This document shows, piece by piece, positions 1 through 9,080 of a stretch of 64,000 bases of DNA. Source of the DNA: Streptomyces sp. GS7 (GTDB lineage: Bacteria > Actinomycetota > Actinomycetes > Streptomycetales > Streptomycetaceae). The stretch covers positions 3,279,501 through 3,343,500 of the forward strand of contig NZ_CP047146.1 in the NCBI RefSeq assembly GCF_009834125.1, given 5' to 3'. Below the pieces are notes generated by a model. It was not told where the DNA came from, made no database searches, and saw only the letters and a program-made list of their open reading frames with translations. The stretch's first letter is position 1, and every line of letters begins with the position of its first letter. A program made the position numbers and the translations under genes.

Positions 1-87
1 CAGTAGACGACTGGGTTGATAGGCCAGATATGGAAGCATCGTAAGGTGTGGAGTTGACTGGTACTAATAGGCCGAGGGCTTGTCCTC
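1..87 (+). rRNA. 23S ribosomal RNA, 3' end (partial)
   Basis: The window opens inside the last part of 23S rRNA. The conserved 3'-terminal block GGTACTAATAGGCCGAGG at about 60-77 matches the universal end of bacterial 23S rRNA, followed by the GGCTTGTCCT tail. The 3' boundary is estimated from the family end and could be off by a few bases. About 75 bp separate it from 5S rRNA, the usual streptomycete rrn spacing. Confidence 0.93.
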
Positions 88-162
88 AGTTGCTCGCGTC
101 CACTGTGTAGGTTCTGAAGTAACGAACTCGCCTTGTCGGCTGGAGTTTGTTTTCTTCATAGT

Positions 163-281
163 GTTTCGGTGGTTATTGCGTTAGGGAAACGCCCGGTTAC
201 ATTTCGAACCCGGAAGCTAAGCCTTTCAGCGCCGATGGTACTGCAGGGGGGACCCTGTGGGAGAGTAGGACGCCGCCGAAC
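163..281 (+). rRNA. 5S ribosomal RNA
   Basis: A 119-nt 5S rRNA. It begins GTTTCGGTGGTTATTG and ends GACGCCGCCGAAC, so the two termini pair to form helix I. The internal CGAACCCGGAAGCTAAGCC block (about 207-225) is the conserved loop B / helix III region. It is the last gene of an rRNA operon transcribed rightward. Confidence 0.95.
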
Positions 282-292
282 AATTTTTGAGA

Positions 293-332
293 AAGCCTCG
301 TCGGGAACTTCGGTTCCCGACGAGGCTTTTTT
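293..332 (+). terminator. Rho-independent terminator of the rRNA operon
   Basis: A perfect 16-bp stem (293-308 paired with 313-328), a TTCG tetraloop and a run of six T (327-332) just after 5S rRNA. This is a textbook intrinsic terminator and isolates the rrn operon from the phosphatidyltransferase gene downstream. Confidence 0.95.
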
Positions 333-426
333 GCGTTCCAGCACGTGGGACCCGGGGCGCGGTGGGGCCGGCGGGGCAGGTAAAGTCGGGGGCATCATTG
401 GCACATTTCCCACAGGAGGCTTCCGC

Positions 427-1035
427 GTGGAGGTCCAGGAGACGCGGGTCCAGACAGATCGTGTCCTCACCATCCCGAATATTCTGAGCATGGCGCGCCT
501 GGTCGGCGTGCCTGTGTTCCTGTGGTTGATCCTCTGGCCGGAATTCGGTGGTCCGAAGGCTGACGGCTGGGCGCTGCTGGTCCTTGCGCTGAGCGGTGTC
601 AGCGACTATCTGGACGGCAAGCTCGCCCGGCGCTGGAACCAGATCAGCAGCCTGGGGCGGATCCTCGACCCGGCCGCCGACCGTCTCTACATCCTCTCCA
701 CCCTCGTCGGTCTGACGTGGCGTGAGATCCTGCCGGTCTGGCTCACCGCGGCGCTGCTGGCCCGGGAACTGATGCTGCTGATCGCGGTCGGATTCCTCGG
801 TCGCCACGGCTATGGGCCTCCCCAGGTGAACTTCCTGGGCAAAGCGGCTACGTTCAACTTGATGTACGCCTTCCCGTTGCTGCTACTGAGCGATGGAAGT
901 GGCTGGCTTCACACACTCGCTGCTATTTTCGGATGGGCGTTCGCAGGGTGGGGTACGGCGCTGTACTGGTGGGCAGGGATCCTCTACGTGGTCCAGGTCC
1001 GCCGGATCATCAGGGCGGACGCCACAGCCGACTGA
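427..1035 (+). CDS. CDP-alcohol phosphatidyltransferase family membrane protein (PgsA2-like)
   Basis: A 202-aa integral membrane enzyme expected to move a phosphatidyl group from CDP-diacylglycerol to an alcohol acceptor. The family signature DGxxARx8Gx3Dx3D is intact, running from DGKLAR to DPAAD (about residues 61-83), with the last Asp as predicted base. Several hydrophobic segments follow. GTG 427 is chosen because AGGAGG lies about 8 nt upstream and the reading frame before it crosses the rrn terminator. By position it matches Rv1822 (pgsA2) of M. tuberculosis, at the head of a conserved block. The acceptor alcohol cannot be read from sequence; phosphatidylglycerol or phosphatidylinositol-type products are both possible. 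Confidence 0.88.
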   Translation: MEVQETRVQTDRVLTIPNILSMARLVGVPVFLWLILWPEFGGPKADGWALLVLALSGVSDYLDGKLARRWNQISSLGRILDPAADRLYILSTLVGLTWREILPVWLTAALLARELMLLIAVGFLGRHGYGPPQVNFLGKAATFNLMYAFPLLLLSDGSGWLHTLAAIFGWAFAGWGTALYWWAGILYVVQVRRIIRADATAD

Positions 1036-1150
1036 GCTCGCCCAACCGGCAGAACGTGCCGAGGTCCAGGGCCCGTGCGGAAAACAGTGGGCGAACCGGA
1101 CAAGTGAAGTCGGCAAGAACCGTCGTCTCTTAGAGGAGGACGCTTCCGAC

Positions 1151-3646
1151 ATGAAGGCCGTTGTGATGGCCGGCGGCGAGGGCACACGCCTTCGCCCCAT
1201 GACGTCCAGCATGCCCAAGCCGCTGCTTCCCGTGGTCAACAGGCCGATCATGGAACACGTACTGCGGTTGCTGAAGAGGCACGGTCTCAGTGAGACCGTC
1301 GTGACCGTGCAATTCCTGGCTTCGCTCGTTCGCAACTATTTCGGGGACGGGGAAGAGCTCGGTATGGAGCTCACCTATGCCAATGAGGAAAAGCCACTCG
1401 GCACGGCCGGCAGCGTGAAGAACGCAGAGGAGGCGCTCAAGGACGACGCCTTCCTCGTCATCTCCGGTGATGCGCTGACCGACTTCGATCTGACCGACCT
1501 CATTCGGTTCCACAAGGAAAAGGGTGCCCTCGTCACCGTCTGCCTCACGAGGGTCCCCAACCCCCTGGAATTCGGCATCACCATCGTGGACGAGGCCGGC
1601 CGGGTCGAGCGATTCCTGGAAAAGCCGACCTGGGGCCAGGTCTTCTCGGACACCGTCAACACCGGCATCTACGTCATGGAGCCGGAGGTCTTCGATTATT
1701 TTGAGCCCGATGTTCCGGTGGACTGGTCCGGGGATGTCTTCCCGCAGCTCATGAAGGAAGGCAAGCCGATCTACGGCTATGTCGCCGAGGGCTACTGGGA
1801 GGACGTCGGCACACATGAGAGCTATGTGAAGGCGCAGGCCGACGTCCTCGAAGGCAAGGTCGATGTGGAGATCGACGGCTTCGAGATCTCGCCGGGTGTG
1901 TGGGTGGCAGAAGGCGCCGAGGTGCATCCGGACGCGGTACTGCGCGGACCGTTGTACATCGGCGATTACGCCAAGGTCGAAGCGGATGTGGAGATCCGCG
2001 AGCACACCGTCGTCGGGTCCAACGTCGTCGTCAAGAGTGGTGCGTTCCTCCATCGGGCGGTGGTGCACGACAACGTCTACGTCGGTCAGCACAGCAATCT
2101 GCGCGGCTGTGTGATCGGGAAGAACACCGACATCATGCGGGCCGCGCGGATCGAGGACGGCGCGGTCATCGGCGATGAATGCCTGATCGGTGAAGAGTCC
2201 ATCGTCCAGGGCAATGTGCGGGTCTATCCGTTCAAGACCATCGAGGCCGGTGCGTTCGTCAACACCTCGGTGATCTGGGAATCCCGGGGCCAGGCGCATC
2301 TGTTCGGAGCACGCGGGGTGTCCGGCATCATCAACGTCGAGATCACCCCGGAACTCGCCGTGCGGCTCGCGGGGGCGTATGCCACCACGCTCAAGAAAGG
2401 CTCCACGGTCACCACCGCCCGGGACCATTCCCGCGGCGCGCGGGCACTGAAGCGTGCGGTGATCTCCGCGCTGCAGGCGAGCGCCATCGAGGTACGCGAC
2501 CTGGAGAACGTCCCGCTGCCCGTCGCCCGGCAGCAGACCGCGCGGGGCAGCGCCGGCGGCATCATGGTCCGCACCACGCCCGGCGTGCCGGACTCCGTCG
2601 ACATCATGTTCTTCGACGAGCGGGGCGCGGATCTCTCGCAGGCCGGGCAGCGCAAGCTCGACCGCGTCTATGCGCGTCAGGAGTACCGGCGGGCGTTCCC
2701 CGGGGAGATCGGCGATCTGCACTTCCCGGCCAGCGTCTTCGACTCCTATACGGGAGCCATGCTGCGGGCCGTGGACACCACGGGCATCAGCGACTCCGGG
2801 CTGAAGGTCGTCGTCGATGCCTCGAACGGCAGTGCCGGACTGGTGCTGCCCAGCCTGCTGGGGCGCCTCGGCGTCGACTCGCTGACCATCAACCCCGGTC
2901 TCGACGAGTCCCGGCCGACGGAGACCGCCGACGCCCGGCGCTCCGGGCTCGTCCGGCTCGGCGAGATCGTGGCCTCGGCGCGGGCCGCGTTCGGGGTGCG
3001 CTTCGACCCGGTGGGCGAGCGGCTGTCCCTGGTGGACGAGCGCGGGCGGATCATCGAGGACGACCGTGCGCTGCTGGTGATGCTGGACCTGGTCGCCGCG
3101 GAGCGGCGCAGCGGGCGGGTGGCGCTGCCGGTGACCACGACCCGGATCGCCGAGCAGGTGGCGGCGTACCACGGGACCCAGGTGGAGTGGACGACGACCT
3201 CACCGGACGACCTGACGCGGGTCGGACGGATGGACGGCACGATCTTCGGCGGGGACGGTCTCGGCGGCTTCCTGATCCCGGAGTTCAGCAGCGTCTTCGA
3301 CGGCGCGGCGGCGTTCGTCCGGCTGATCGGCCTGGTGGCCCGTACGCAGCTCACGCTCAGCCAGATCGACGCGCGGATCCCGCGGGCGCACGTCCAGCGT
3401 CGCGATCTGGCGACGCCGTGGGCGGTCAAGGGGCTGGTCATGCGGCATGTCGTGGAGGCGGCCGGCGACCGGGACGTGGACACCACCGACGGTGTGCGGG
3501 TCGTGGAGGCCGACGGGCGGTGGGTGCTGGTGCTGCCCGACCCGGCCGAGGCGGTCACGCATCTGTGGGCGGAAGGGCCGGACGACGCCTCGGCGCAGCA
3601 GTTGCTGGACGAGTGGTCGGCCGTGGTGGACAGCGCGGGTCGCTGA
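1151..3646 (+). CDS. Nucleotidyltransferase / mannose-1-phosphate guanylyltransferase fused to a degenerate phosphomannomutase domain
   Basis: An 831-aa three-part protein. Residues 1-230 are a sugar-phosphate nucleotidyltransferase with the [11 protein letters not shown] nucleotide loop at residues 8-18. Residues about 245-370 carry hexapeptide (left-handed beta helix) repeats. Residues about 380-831 resemble phosphomannomutase/phosphoglucomutase. The mutase part looks catalytically dead: the phosphoserine loop (TASHNP in active enzymes) is replaced by [12 protein letters not shown], and the metal loop DGDxDR is replaced by DPVGER. Streptomyces genomes annotate this architecture as mannose-1-phosphate guanylyltransferase, likely supplying GDP-mannose; NDP-glucose pyrophosphorylase activity is an alternative. 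ATG 1151 follows AGAGGAGG at 1132-1139. Confidence 0.87.
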   Translation: MKAVVMAGGEGTRLRPMTSSMPKPLLPVVNRPIMEHVLRLLKRHGLSETVVTVQFLASLVRNYFGDGEELGMELTYANEEKPLGTAGSVKNAEEALKDDAFLVISGDALTDFDLTDLIRFHKEKGALVTVCLTRVPNPLEFGITIVDEAGRVERFLEKPTWGQVFSDTVNTGIYVMEPEVFDYFEPDVPVDWSGDVFPQLMKEGKPIYGYVAEGYWEDVGTHESYVKAQADVLEGKVDVEIDGFEISPGVWVAEGAEVHPDAVLRGPLYIGDYAKVEADVEIREHTVVGSNVVVKSGAFLHRAVVHDNVYVGQHSNLRGCVIGKNTDIMRAARIEDGAVIGDECLIGEESIVQGNVRVYPFKTIEAGAFVNTSVIWESRGQAHLFGARGVSGIINVEITPELAVRLAGAYATTLKKGSTVTTARDHSRGARALKRAVISALQASAIEVRDLENVPLPVARQQTARGSAGGIMVRTTPGVPDSVDIMFFDERGADLSQAGQRKLDRVYARQEYRRAFPGEIGDLHFPASVFDSYTGAMLRAVDTTGISDSGLKVVVDASNGSAGLVLPSLLGRLGVDSLTINPGLDESRPTETADARRSGLVRLGEIVASARAAFGVRFDPVGERLSLVDERGRIIEDDRALLVMLDLVAAERRSGRVALPVTTTRIAEQVAAYHGTQVEWTTTSPDDLTRVGRMDGTIFGGDGLGGFLIPEFSSVFDGAAAFVRLIGLVARTQLTLSQIDARIPRAHVQRRDLATPWAVKGLVMRHVVEAAGDRDVDTTDGVRVVEADGRWVLVLPDPAEAVTHLWAEGPDDASAQQLLDEWSAVVDSAGR

Positions 3647-3652
3647 CCCGAT

Positions 3653-3688
3653 CCCACCGGCGTGCCGTTGCTCCGGCACGCCGGTGGG
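3653..3688 (+). terminator. Strong hairpin, probable terminator
   Basis: A perfect inverted repeat with about 15 bp in each arm (around 3653-3667 and 3674-3688) and a 6-nt loop, just after the guanylyltransferase stop codon. There is no T run, as is common for Streptomyces terminators. It separates the upstream gene from the DUF881/Sbp group. Confidence 0.75.
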
Positions 3689-3730
3689 GCCATTGGGAGA
3701 CCGCGCCGCCGACATGCGACGATGTGCGGC

Positions 3731-4654
3731 ATGTCGCAGCAGCGCCCCGATCGGAGCAACACCCGGAGACCGGCCGCGCGTCCCGATGCGTCCATGTCGC
3801 TGCTGACCAACGTGATGGATCACAGCCTCGACGACGGATACGCGGAGGCCGCCGCGCGCAGGTCCGAGGCCGGCGTGCGCGGTCTGCCGCGCACGCTGCG
3901 GGCGAAGTTGGGCCTGGCAGCCGGGCTGGTTTTGGCGGCACTGGTGGTGACGGTGGGGGCGGCGCAGGCGCGGGTGTCGGCGCCGACCCTCGCCAAGGAG
4001 CGCGAGGAGCTGATCCACCGCATCCAGAAGGGCACCGCCGAGGCCGACACACAGCAGCAGCGGGTCGACGCGACGCGGGACGCCGTCGACCGGATGCAGC
4101 GTGAGGCGCTGAAGAAGCACGGTGGTGACAAGGCTGAACTGCTGGCGCTGCTGGCGGGTTCGACGCAGGTCACCGGGCCGGGGGTGAAGCTCGTCGTGGA
4201 CGATGCCAAGGGCGCGGAGAGCAGTGCCGGCGGGCCGCGCGAGAGCAGCGACTTCTCGGACACCGGGCGGGTGCGGGACCGCGATCTGCAGCGGGTCGTC
4301 AACGGGCTCTGGCAGTCGGGTGCGGAGGCCATCGCTGTCAATGGGCAGCGGCTTACGTCACTCTCGGCGATCAGGGCCGCGGGAGACGCCATACTGGTCG
4401 ACAACAAGCCACTGGTGCCGCCGTATACGGTGCTGGCGGTGGGGGACGGGCAGCGGCTCAGCACCGCGTTCCAGGAGAGTGCCGACGGCCAGTATCTGCA
4501 TGTGCTGCAGGAGAACTACGGCGTACGCACCAAGATTTCCGCCGAGAGCCAGGTCACGCTGCCGCCCGCGCCCAGTTTGACCGTACGTACAGCTAAGCCG
4601 CAGGCCGGTGCCGCGAAGGCGGACGGCGCCGACACAGGGAAGGGCACATCGTGA
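3731..4654 (+). CDS. DUF881 (YlxW/YlxX-like) membrane-anchored protein, first copy
   Basis: A 307-aa protein with an N-terminal cytoplasmic stretch, one transmembrane helix around residues 62-80, a coiled-coil-prone segment (about 85-130), then the DUF881 domain. Within the domain, GSTQVTGPGVKLVVDD and the SGAEAIAVNGQRL core are typical. ATG 3731 is chosen because the frame upstream overlaps the hairpin; ATG 3794 is an alternative. The stop overlaps the next gene's start (GTGA), implying translational coupling. DUF881 proteins pair with Sbp near division genes in Bacillus and at Rv1823-Rv1825 in mycobacteria. Molecular function is unknown. Confidence 0.82.
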   Translation: MSQQRPDRSNTRRPAARPDASMSLLTNVMDHSLDDGYAEAAARRSEAGVRGLPRTLRAKLGLAAGLVLAALVVTVGAAQARVSAPTLAKEREELIHRIQKGTAEADTQQQRVDATRDAVDRMQREALKKHGGDKAELLALLAGSTQVTGPGVKLVVDDAKGAESSAGGPRESSDFSDTGRVRDRDLQRVVNGLWQSGAEAIAVNGQRLTSLSAIRAAGDAILVDNKPLVPPYTVLAVGDGQRLSTAFQESADGQYLHVLQENYGVRTKISAESQVTLPPAPSLTVRTAKPQAGAAKADGADTGKGTS

Positions 4655-4983
4655 TCGCCGTACTGGGCCTCATCGTGGGAGTCGTGGTCGGACTCGTGGT
4701 TCGACCTGTGGTGCCGACGGTGGTCGAGCCCTACTTGCCGATCGCCGTCGTGGCAGCGCTGGACGCCGTGTTCGGCGGTCTGCGCGCGATGCTGGACGGC
4801 ATCTTCGACGACAAGGTCTTCGTCGTCTCCTTCCTGTCCAACGTGGTGGTCGCGGCGCTGATCGTCTTCCTCGGCGACAAGCTGGGCGTCGGTGCCCAAC
4901 TCTCCACCGGTGTCGTGGTCGTGCTGGGTATCCGGATCTTCTCCAACGCCGCCGCGATCCGCCGGCACGTCTTCAGGGCGTGA
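4651..4983 (+). CDS. sbp: Small basic protein Sbp (DUF1290), membrane protein
   Basis: A 110-aa protein with three hydrophobic helices, a conserved PYLPIAVVAALDAVFGGLR segment (about residues 27-45), and a basic C-terminus. This is the standard size and layout of the DUF1290/Sbp family. The GTG start overlaps the preceding stop by 4 nt. It lies between two DUF881 genes, as in Rv1823-Rv1824-Rv1825 and near ftsA in Bacillus, which suggests a membrane complex linked to cell-envelope or division functions. That role is inferred from context only. Confidence 0.88.
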   Translation: MIAVLGLIVGVVVGLVVRPVVPTVVEPYLPIAVVAALDAVFGGLRAMLDGIFDDKVFVVSFLSNVVVAALIVFLGDKLGVGAQLSTGVVVVLGIRIFSNAAAIRRHVFRA

Positions 4984-4988
4984 GGCGG

Positions 4989-5966
4989 ATGGGTACGGAG
5001 GAGACGCCGGAGCCGGAGAAGAAGTCCGAGCCGTATCCCGAGCGCAAGGCCGGTCCGGAGCGCGGTCCCGCCGACCGGCGCCCGATGCCGCCGGAGAGCC
5101 CCCGCACGCCCACGGGGGAGGCGGGTGCGGGTGCCGAACACCGGGGCTCCGACGAGGAATCGGACGAGGCGGGGCAGAGTGGCGCCAAACGGGCGGATGA
5201 GGGCGCCTCTGGCGCCGCGGCGGACGAGGGGAATCCGTCGGAGCCGCTGACCGGCCGGCAGCGTCTCGTGGCCGGTCTGTGGCCGCCGCGGCTGACCCGG
5301 GCTCAACTGATCGTTGCGTTGCTCCTGTTCATTCTGGGTCTCGGCCTCGCGATTCAGGTACGTTCCACGAGTGACAGCAGTGCGCTGCGGGGCGCGCGCC
5401 AAGAGGATTTGGTACGCATCCTGGACGAACTGGACAACCGCTCCCAGCGGTTGACGGATGAGCAGCGGCGCCTGGAAGGGCAGAAGACCGAACTGGAGAA
5501 CAGTTCGGACCAGGCCGAGGAGGCCCGTAAGCAGACCGTGGAGAAGGAAGCGCAGCTGGGCGTGCTGGCCGGGACCGTCGCGACGCAGGGCCCCGGCATC
5601 AACCTGACCATCGACGATCCGCACCACTCCGTGGAGGCGGACAAGCTGCTCGACACCATCCAGGAGCTGCGGGCGGCCGGAGCCGAGGCCATCCAGGTCA
5701 ATGGCGTGCGGGTCGTCGCGAACACCTACTTCTCGGACCTCCGGGGCGGGGTGGAGGTCGACGGAAAGCGCGTCACGCAGCCGTACCGATTCAAGGTCAT
5801 CGGAAAGCCGGAGGACCTGGAGCCGGCGCTGAACATCCCTGGCGGAGTGGTCCAGACACTGGAAAAGGAGCAGGCCAAGGTGTCTGTGACCCGTGAGGAG
5901 AAGATCGTTGTGGACGCCTTGCGGGAGGCGAAGCGGCCTGACTACGCTCGGTCGTCATCGCAGTGA
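4989..5966 (+). CDS. DUF881 membrane-anchored protein with long charged N-terminus, second copy
   Basis: A 325-aa protein. About 95 N-terminal residues are acidic and Pro/Glu/Gly-rich, probably disordered. A transmembrane helix follows (about 103-122, LIVALLLFILGLGLAIQV), then a Gln/Glu-rich coiled coil (about 135-190), then the DUF881 domain with GPGINLTIDDP and the AAGAEAIQVNGVRV core. ATG 4989 lies 5 bp after the sbp stop, so this is the third gene of a tight operon. It corresponds in order to Rv1825. A partner role with Sbp and the first DUF881 protein is likely but inferred. Confidence 0.84.
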   Translation: MGTEETPEPEKKSEPYPERKAGPERGPADRRPMPPESPRTPTGEAGAGAEHRGSDEESDEAGQSGAKRADEGASGAAADEGNPSEPLTGRQRLVAGLWPPRLTRAQLIVALLLFILGLGLAIQVRSTSDSSALRGARQEDLVRILDELDNRSQRLTDEQRRLEGQKTELENSSDQAEEARKQTVEKEAQLGVLAGTVATQGPGINLTIDDPHHSVEADKLLDTIQELRAAGAEAIQVNGVRVVANTYFSDLRGGVEVDGKRVTQPYRFKVIGKPEDLEPALNIPGGVVQTLEKEQAKVSVTREEKIVVDALREAKRPDYARSSSQ

Positions 5967-6156
5967 GGCATCTACGTATGGTGATGGCCCGGGGAGGGCA
6001 TGACGTAGCGGGGGGTCGACGCACCGTGCGTGTGGTGTGTGAGGGAAACTGTCTGAAGGCCACGGACGTTCACAGGATGTCCGGATCGGCCGGTGTGTGC
6101 ATCGAGGGTTCGTCCTGCCCCACGGGCGGGTCTGTTTCGTACAAGGGGAATCGCCC

Positions 6157-6933
6157 GTGAAGTTGTTTGCAAAGCTGTTCGGCAAGAGCGCCCGCCAGGA
6201 GGGTGGCAGCGGCTCCGCGCGGCATCGCGCGACGCGCCAGCCCGAGGAGAGCGGCGCGGCCGAGGACCGTCCGCTCTTCCGTGACGAGGTCGGCGGTCCG
6301 TCCGGGGGGCACGGCGCGGGTTCTGTTGACCCCTCCGGGTCCGGCCGCATAGGTTCCCAGGAACCATCAACCTCACGCACGGGTGGAGGGTTGGCCTTGC
6401 CGGTTTGTACGAGGTGTGGGCACCGGAACGCCGAGGCGAGCCGGTTCTGCTCCAACTGCGGTGCGCCGCTGCGTCCGGGCGCACAGCCCGAGCGCGCCTC
6501 CGAGACGACCTCGACGATCTCCATCTCGGGGATCGAGGCGTACGACGCGGAGGCGACGGGGCAGAATCTGACGCCGTCGCTGTCCCCTGAGGCGCAGGCG
6601 GCCGTCGACGCCCTTCCGCTGGGTTCGGCGCTGCTGGTCGTCCGCCGGGGGCCGAACTCCGGCAGCCGCTTCCTGCTGGACGGCGAGCTGACGACGGCGG
6701 GCCGGCATCCGCAGGGCGACATCTTCCTCGACGACGTGACGGTCTCCCGCAGCCACGTGGAGTTCCGCCGCGGCCCGGACGGCCGCTTCACGGTCACCGA
6801 CGTGGGCAGCCTGAACGGCACCTACGTCAACCGTGAGCGGATCGACTCGGTCGTCCTCGCCAACGGCGACGAGGTGCAGATCGGCAAGTACCGCCTGGTC
6901 TTCTACGCGAGCCAGCGGGGCGTCGGTATCTGA
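6157..6933 (+). CDS. garA: FHA-domain regulator, GarA/OdhI ortholog with an added zinc ribbon
   Basis: A 258-aa cytoplasmic protein. The C-terminal FHA domain (about residues 165-250, with SAGR-like TAGRHPQGDIFLDD, SRSHVEF and GSLNGTYVN) is close to mycobacterial GarA. The ETTS phosphorylation motif used by PknB/PknG-type kinases is at residues 116-119. Unlike the short mycobacterial protein it has a basic N-terminal region and a zinc ribbon with four cysteines (C84, C87, C98, C101). GarA orthologs inhibit 2-oxoglutarate dehydrogenase and glutamate dehydrogenase when unphosphorylated. GTG 157 bases into this interval's first kilobase (6157) is preceded by AAGGGGAA. The next gene, ftsR, follows after 16 bp. 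Confidence 0.88.
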   Translation: MKLFAKLFGKSARQEGGSGSARHRATRQPEESGAAEDRPLFRDEVGGPSGGHGAGSVDPSGSGRIGSQEPSTSRTGGGLALPVCTRCGHRNAEASRFCSNCGAPLRPGAQPERASETTSTISISGIEAYDAEATGQNLTPSLSPEAQAAVDALPLGSALLVVRRGPNSGSRFLLDGELTTAGRHPQGDIFLDDVTVSRSHVEFRRGPDGRFTVTDVGSLNGTYVNRERIDSVVLANGDEVQIGKYRLVFYASQRGVGI

Positions 6934-6949
6934 CCGCCAGGGAAGGCAT

Positions 6950-7696
6950 ATGCGCCATACACCGGCAGGCGGTGCCGGTTCCGCCGGCACCGCCTCCTCG
7001 GACCGCAAGCCGATGAGCATCGGCACGGTGCTCAACGCGCTGCGCGAGGAGTTCCCCGAGGTCACGATCTCCAAGATCCGCTTCTTGGAGGCCGAGGGGC
7101 TCGTCGAGCCGAAGCGCACGCCTTCCGGGTACCGCAAATTCACGGCGGCCGACGTCGAGCGCCTGGCGAACGTGCTGCGCATGCAGCGGGACCACTATCT
7201 GCCGCTCAAGGTCATCCGGGAGCATCTGGATGCCCTGGAGCGGGGCGAGCAGGTGCCGCTCCCGGCTCCGGCGCCGTCCCGGGACCTGGCCGAGGGCGTG
7301 TCCGACCCGGACGAGGAGGGCCCGCCGGCGGCCCGGATCGGCCGGGCGGAGCTGCTGACCGCCGCCGACGTGGACGAGGCGGCGCTCGCCGACTGGGAGT
7401 CGTACGGACTCATCGTCGCGCATGAGGACGGCGGATACGACATCGAGACCGTCGCCGTCGCCAAACTGGTCGCGGAGCTGGGCCGCTTCGGTCTGGAGCC
7501 GCGGCATCTGCGTGCCGTGAAGGCGGCGGCCGAGCGCGAGGCCGGTCTGGTCGAGCAGGTCGTTGCACCCCTTCGGCGGCACCGCAACCCTCAGACCCGG
7601 GCGCATGCCGAGGCCACCGTCAGAGAGCTGGCCACGCTGTCCGTACGGCTTCACGCGGCGCTGGTGCAGAGTGCTCTGCGGGTCCGTCTGCCGTGA
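6950..7696 (+). CDS. ftsR: MerR-family transcriptional regulator FtsR
   Basis: A 248-aa regulator with an N-terminal MerR-type winged helix (about residues 20-95). Motifs are MSIGTVLNALREEFPEVTISKIRFLEAEGLVEPKR-like, here read as the FPEVTISKIRFLE and TPSGYRKF blocks. A longer C-terminal domain follows that lacks metal-binding cysteines. It is the ortholog of Rv1828 and of corynebacterial FtsR, which activates ftsZ, and it keeps the same position next to garA. ATG 6950 follows GGAAGG and is 16 bp after garA, so the two are probably co-transcribed. Confidence 0.86.
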   Translation: MRHTPAGGAGSAGTASSDRKPMSIGTVLNALREEFPEVTISKIRFLEAEGLVEPKRTPSGYRKFTAADVERLANVLRMQRDHYLPLKVIREHLDALERGEQVPLPAPAPSRDLAEGVSDPDEEGPPAARIGRAELLTAADVDEAALADWESYGLIVAHEDGGYDIETVAVAKLVAELGRFGLEPRHLRAVKAAAEREAGLVEQVVAPLRRHRNPQTRAHAEATVRELATLSVRLHAALVQSALRVRLP

Positions 7697-7749
7697 GCAA
7701 ACGACTGCCCGACTACCCAAACCTGCCGGGCACGTCCTAGGGTTGCTGT

Positions 7750-8223
7750 GTGAACGAGCTCGACGTCGTGGGTGTCCGGGTGGAAATGCCTTCCAGCCAA
7801 CCGATCGTGCTCCTGCGGGAGGTGGGAGGCGACCGTTACTTGCCCATTTGGATCGGGCCAGGGGAAGCCACCGCCATCGCCTTCGCCCAGCAGGGCATGG
7901 TCCCTGCCCGGCCGCTGACGCACGACCTTTTCAAGGACGTGCTCGAAGCGGTGGGCCAGGAGCTGACGCAGGTCCGCATCACGGATCTGCGCGAAGGGGT
8001 CTTCTACGCCGAGCTGGTCTTCGCCAGCGGCGTCGAGGTCAGTGCCCGGCCGTCCGATGCCATAGCGCTGGCGCTGCGCACGGGAACACCGATCTTCGGT
8101 ACCGACGGTGTGCTGGACGACGCGGGGATCGCGATTCCGGACGAGCAGGAGGACGAGGTGGAGAAGTTCCGCGAGTTCCTCGACCAGATCTCGCCCGAGG
8201 ACTTCGGCACCAGTAACCAGTGA
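7750..8223 (+). CDS. DUF151 bifunctional nuclease family protein
   Basis: A 157-aa protein of the bifunctional-nuclease (DUF151) family, with the SQPIVLLRE, RYLPIWIG and SARPSDAIALALR blocks that define it. Plant and thermophile members have combined DNase/RNase activity; the cellular role in actinobacteria is not settled. It is the Rv1829 ortholog. No ribosome-binding site precedes GTG 7750, but a -10-like TAGGGT (7738-7743) ends 6 nt before it, so the mRNA is probably leaderless. Confidence 0.85.
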   Translation: MNELDVVGVRVEMPSSQPIVLLREVGGDRYLPIWIGPGEATAIAFAQQGMVPARPLTHDLFKDVLEAVGQELTQVRITDLREGVFYAELVFASGVEVSARPSDAIALALRTGTPIFGTDGVLDDAGIAIPDEQEDEVEKFREFLDQISPEDFGTSNQ

Positions 8224-8408
8224 CTCGGCCAGCCGAACGCCTGTTTCCGGCCAACCTGCAATCCTTTCCCCGTGGCAAGTCACGAGAAACCACTCGTAGG
8301 GTGATTATCACTCGGCGTGGCGAGCGCGGCGATCGTTGACGCACCCCGGGTGACTGCATACCGTCGATAGGGCAGGTCCCGTCCGGGACGTGGAGGACGG
8401 AGGGCGGC

Positions 8409-9014
8409 GTGGCAATCACCGGCGACGGTACGGCGGCGGAAGGGGCGTTGCCGCTCCACTCGGGCGCGGCAGCGAACCGCGGTCCCGTACAGGCCGCCGC
8501 GATGTCGGGGGACCGCGAGCCGGAGAACATCGGCTACCGCGGACCGACCGCATGTGCGGCGGCGGGCATCACGTATCGGCAGCTCGACTACTGGGCGCGG
8601 ACCGGTCTGGTGGAGCCCAGCATCCGGCCCGCGTACGGGTCCGGCACGCAGCGGCTCTACAGCTTCCGGGACGTCGTCGTCCTGAAGATCGTCAAGCGGC
8701 TGCTGGACACCGGGGTCTCGCTCCAGAACATCCGCACCGCGGTGCAGCACCTGCGTTCGCGGGGGCTGGCGGATCTGACGCGGATGACGCTGATGAGCGA
8801 TGGCGCGACGGTCTACGAGTGCACCTCGCCCGATCAGGTCGTCGATCTTCTGCAGGGAGGCCAGGGGGTCTTCGGCATCGCGGTCGGCGTGGTGTGGCGG
8901 GACGTGGAGGGCGCGCTGTCACAGCTCCACGGAGAGCGTGTGGACACCGGCGAGACGCTGGTCGGGAAGAACCCGCACGACGAGCTGGCGCGGCGGCGCA
9001 ACCGGGCCGGCTGA
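8409..9014 (+). CDS. MerR-family transcriptional regulator (Rv1830-like)
   Basis: A 201-aa regulator with a MerR helix-turn-helix (about residues 45-115; ITYRQLDYWARTGLVEPS and YSFRDVVVLKIVKRLLDTG). A C-terminal effector-like region of unknown ligand follows. It is the second MerR protein of the conserved block and matches Rv1830 in position and length. GTG 8409 is supported by a purine-rich site (GGAGGACGGAGGGCGGC) directly upstream. A 185-bp gap after the DUF151 gene probably contains its promoter. Confidence 0.85.
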   Translation: MAITGDGTAAEGALPLHSGAAANRGPVQAAAMSGDREPENIGYRGPTACAAAGITYRQLDYWARTGLVEPSIRPAYGSGTQRLYSFRDVVVLKIVKRLLDTGVSLQNIRTAVQHLRSRGLADLTRMTLMSDGATVYECTSPDQVVDLLQGGQGVFGIAVGVVWRDVEGALSQLHGERVDTGETLVGKNPHDELARRRNRAG

Positions 9015-9050
9015 CGGCGCGTACGGGGTCCCGGGCCCGGGTCGGGCCGA

Positions 9051-9073
9051 TTGTCAGTGGTGTGCGGCAGCAT
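9051..9073 (+). promoter_or_regulatory. Candidate DNA-damage (PafBC / RecA-NDp type) promoter of dinB
   Basis: TTGTCAGTG at 9051-9059, then 8 nt, then CAGCAT at 9068-9073. The known consensus for PafBC-dependent promoters is TTGTCRGTG-N8-TANNNT. The upstream block is perfect; the -10 deviates at its first base. The -10 ends 7 nt before GTG 9081, giving a leaderless dinB transcript. Confidence 0.75.
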
Positions 9074-9080
9074 CGGTGGT

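Noticed and set aside
133..426. Open frame running from the 5S rRNA into the phosphatidyltransferase gene
   Set aside because: It spans the 5S gene and the rrn terminator; GTG 427 with AGGAGG is the credible start.
1130..3172. Long antisense frame under the guanylyltransferase gene
   Set aside because: It is the usual mirror frame of a high-GC gene; the sense strand shows intact nucleotidyltransferase motifs and the antisense product has no domain.
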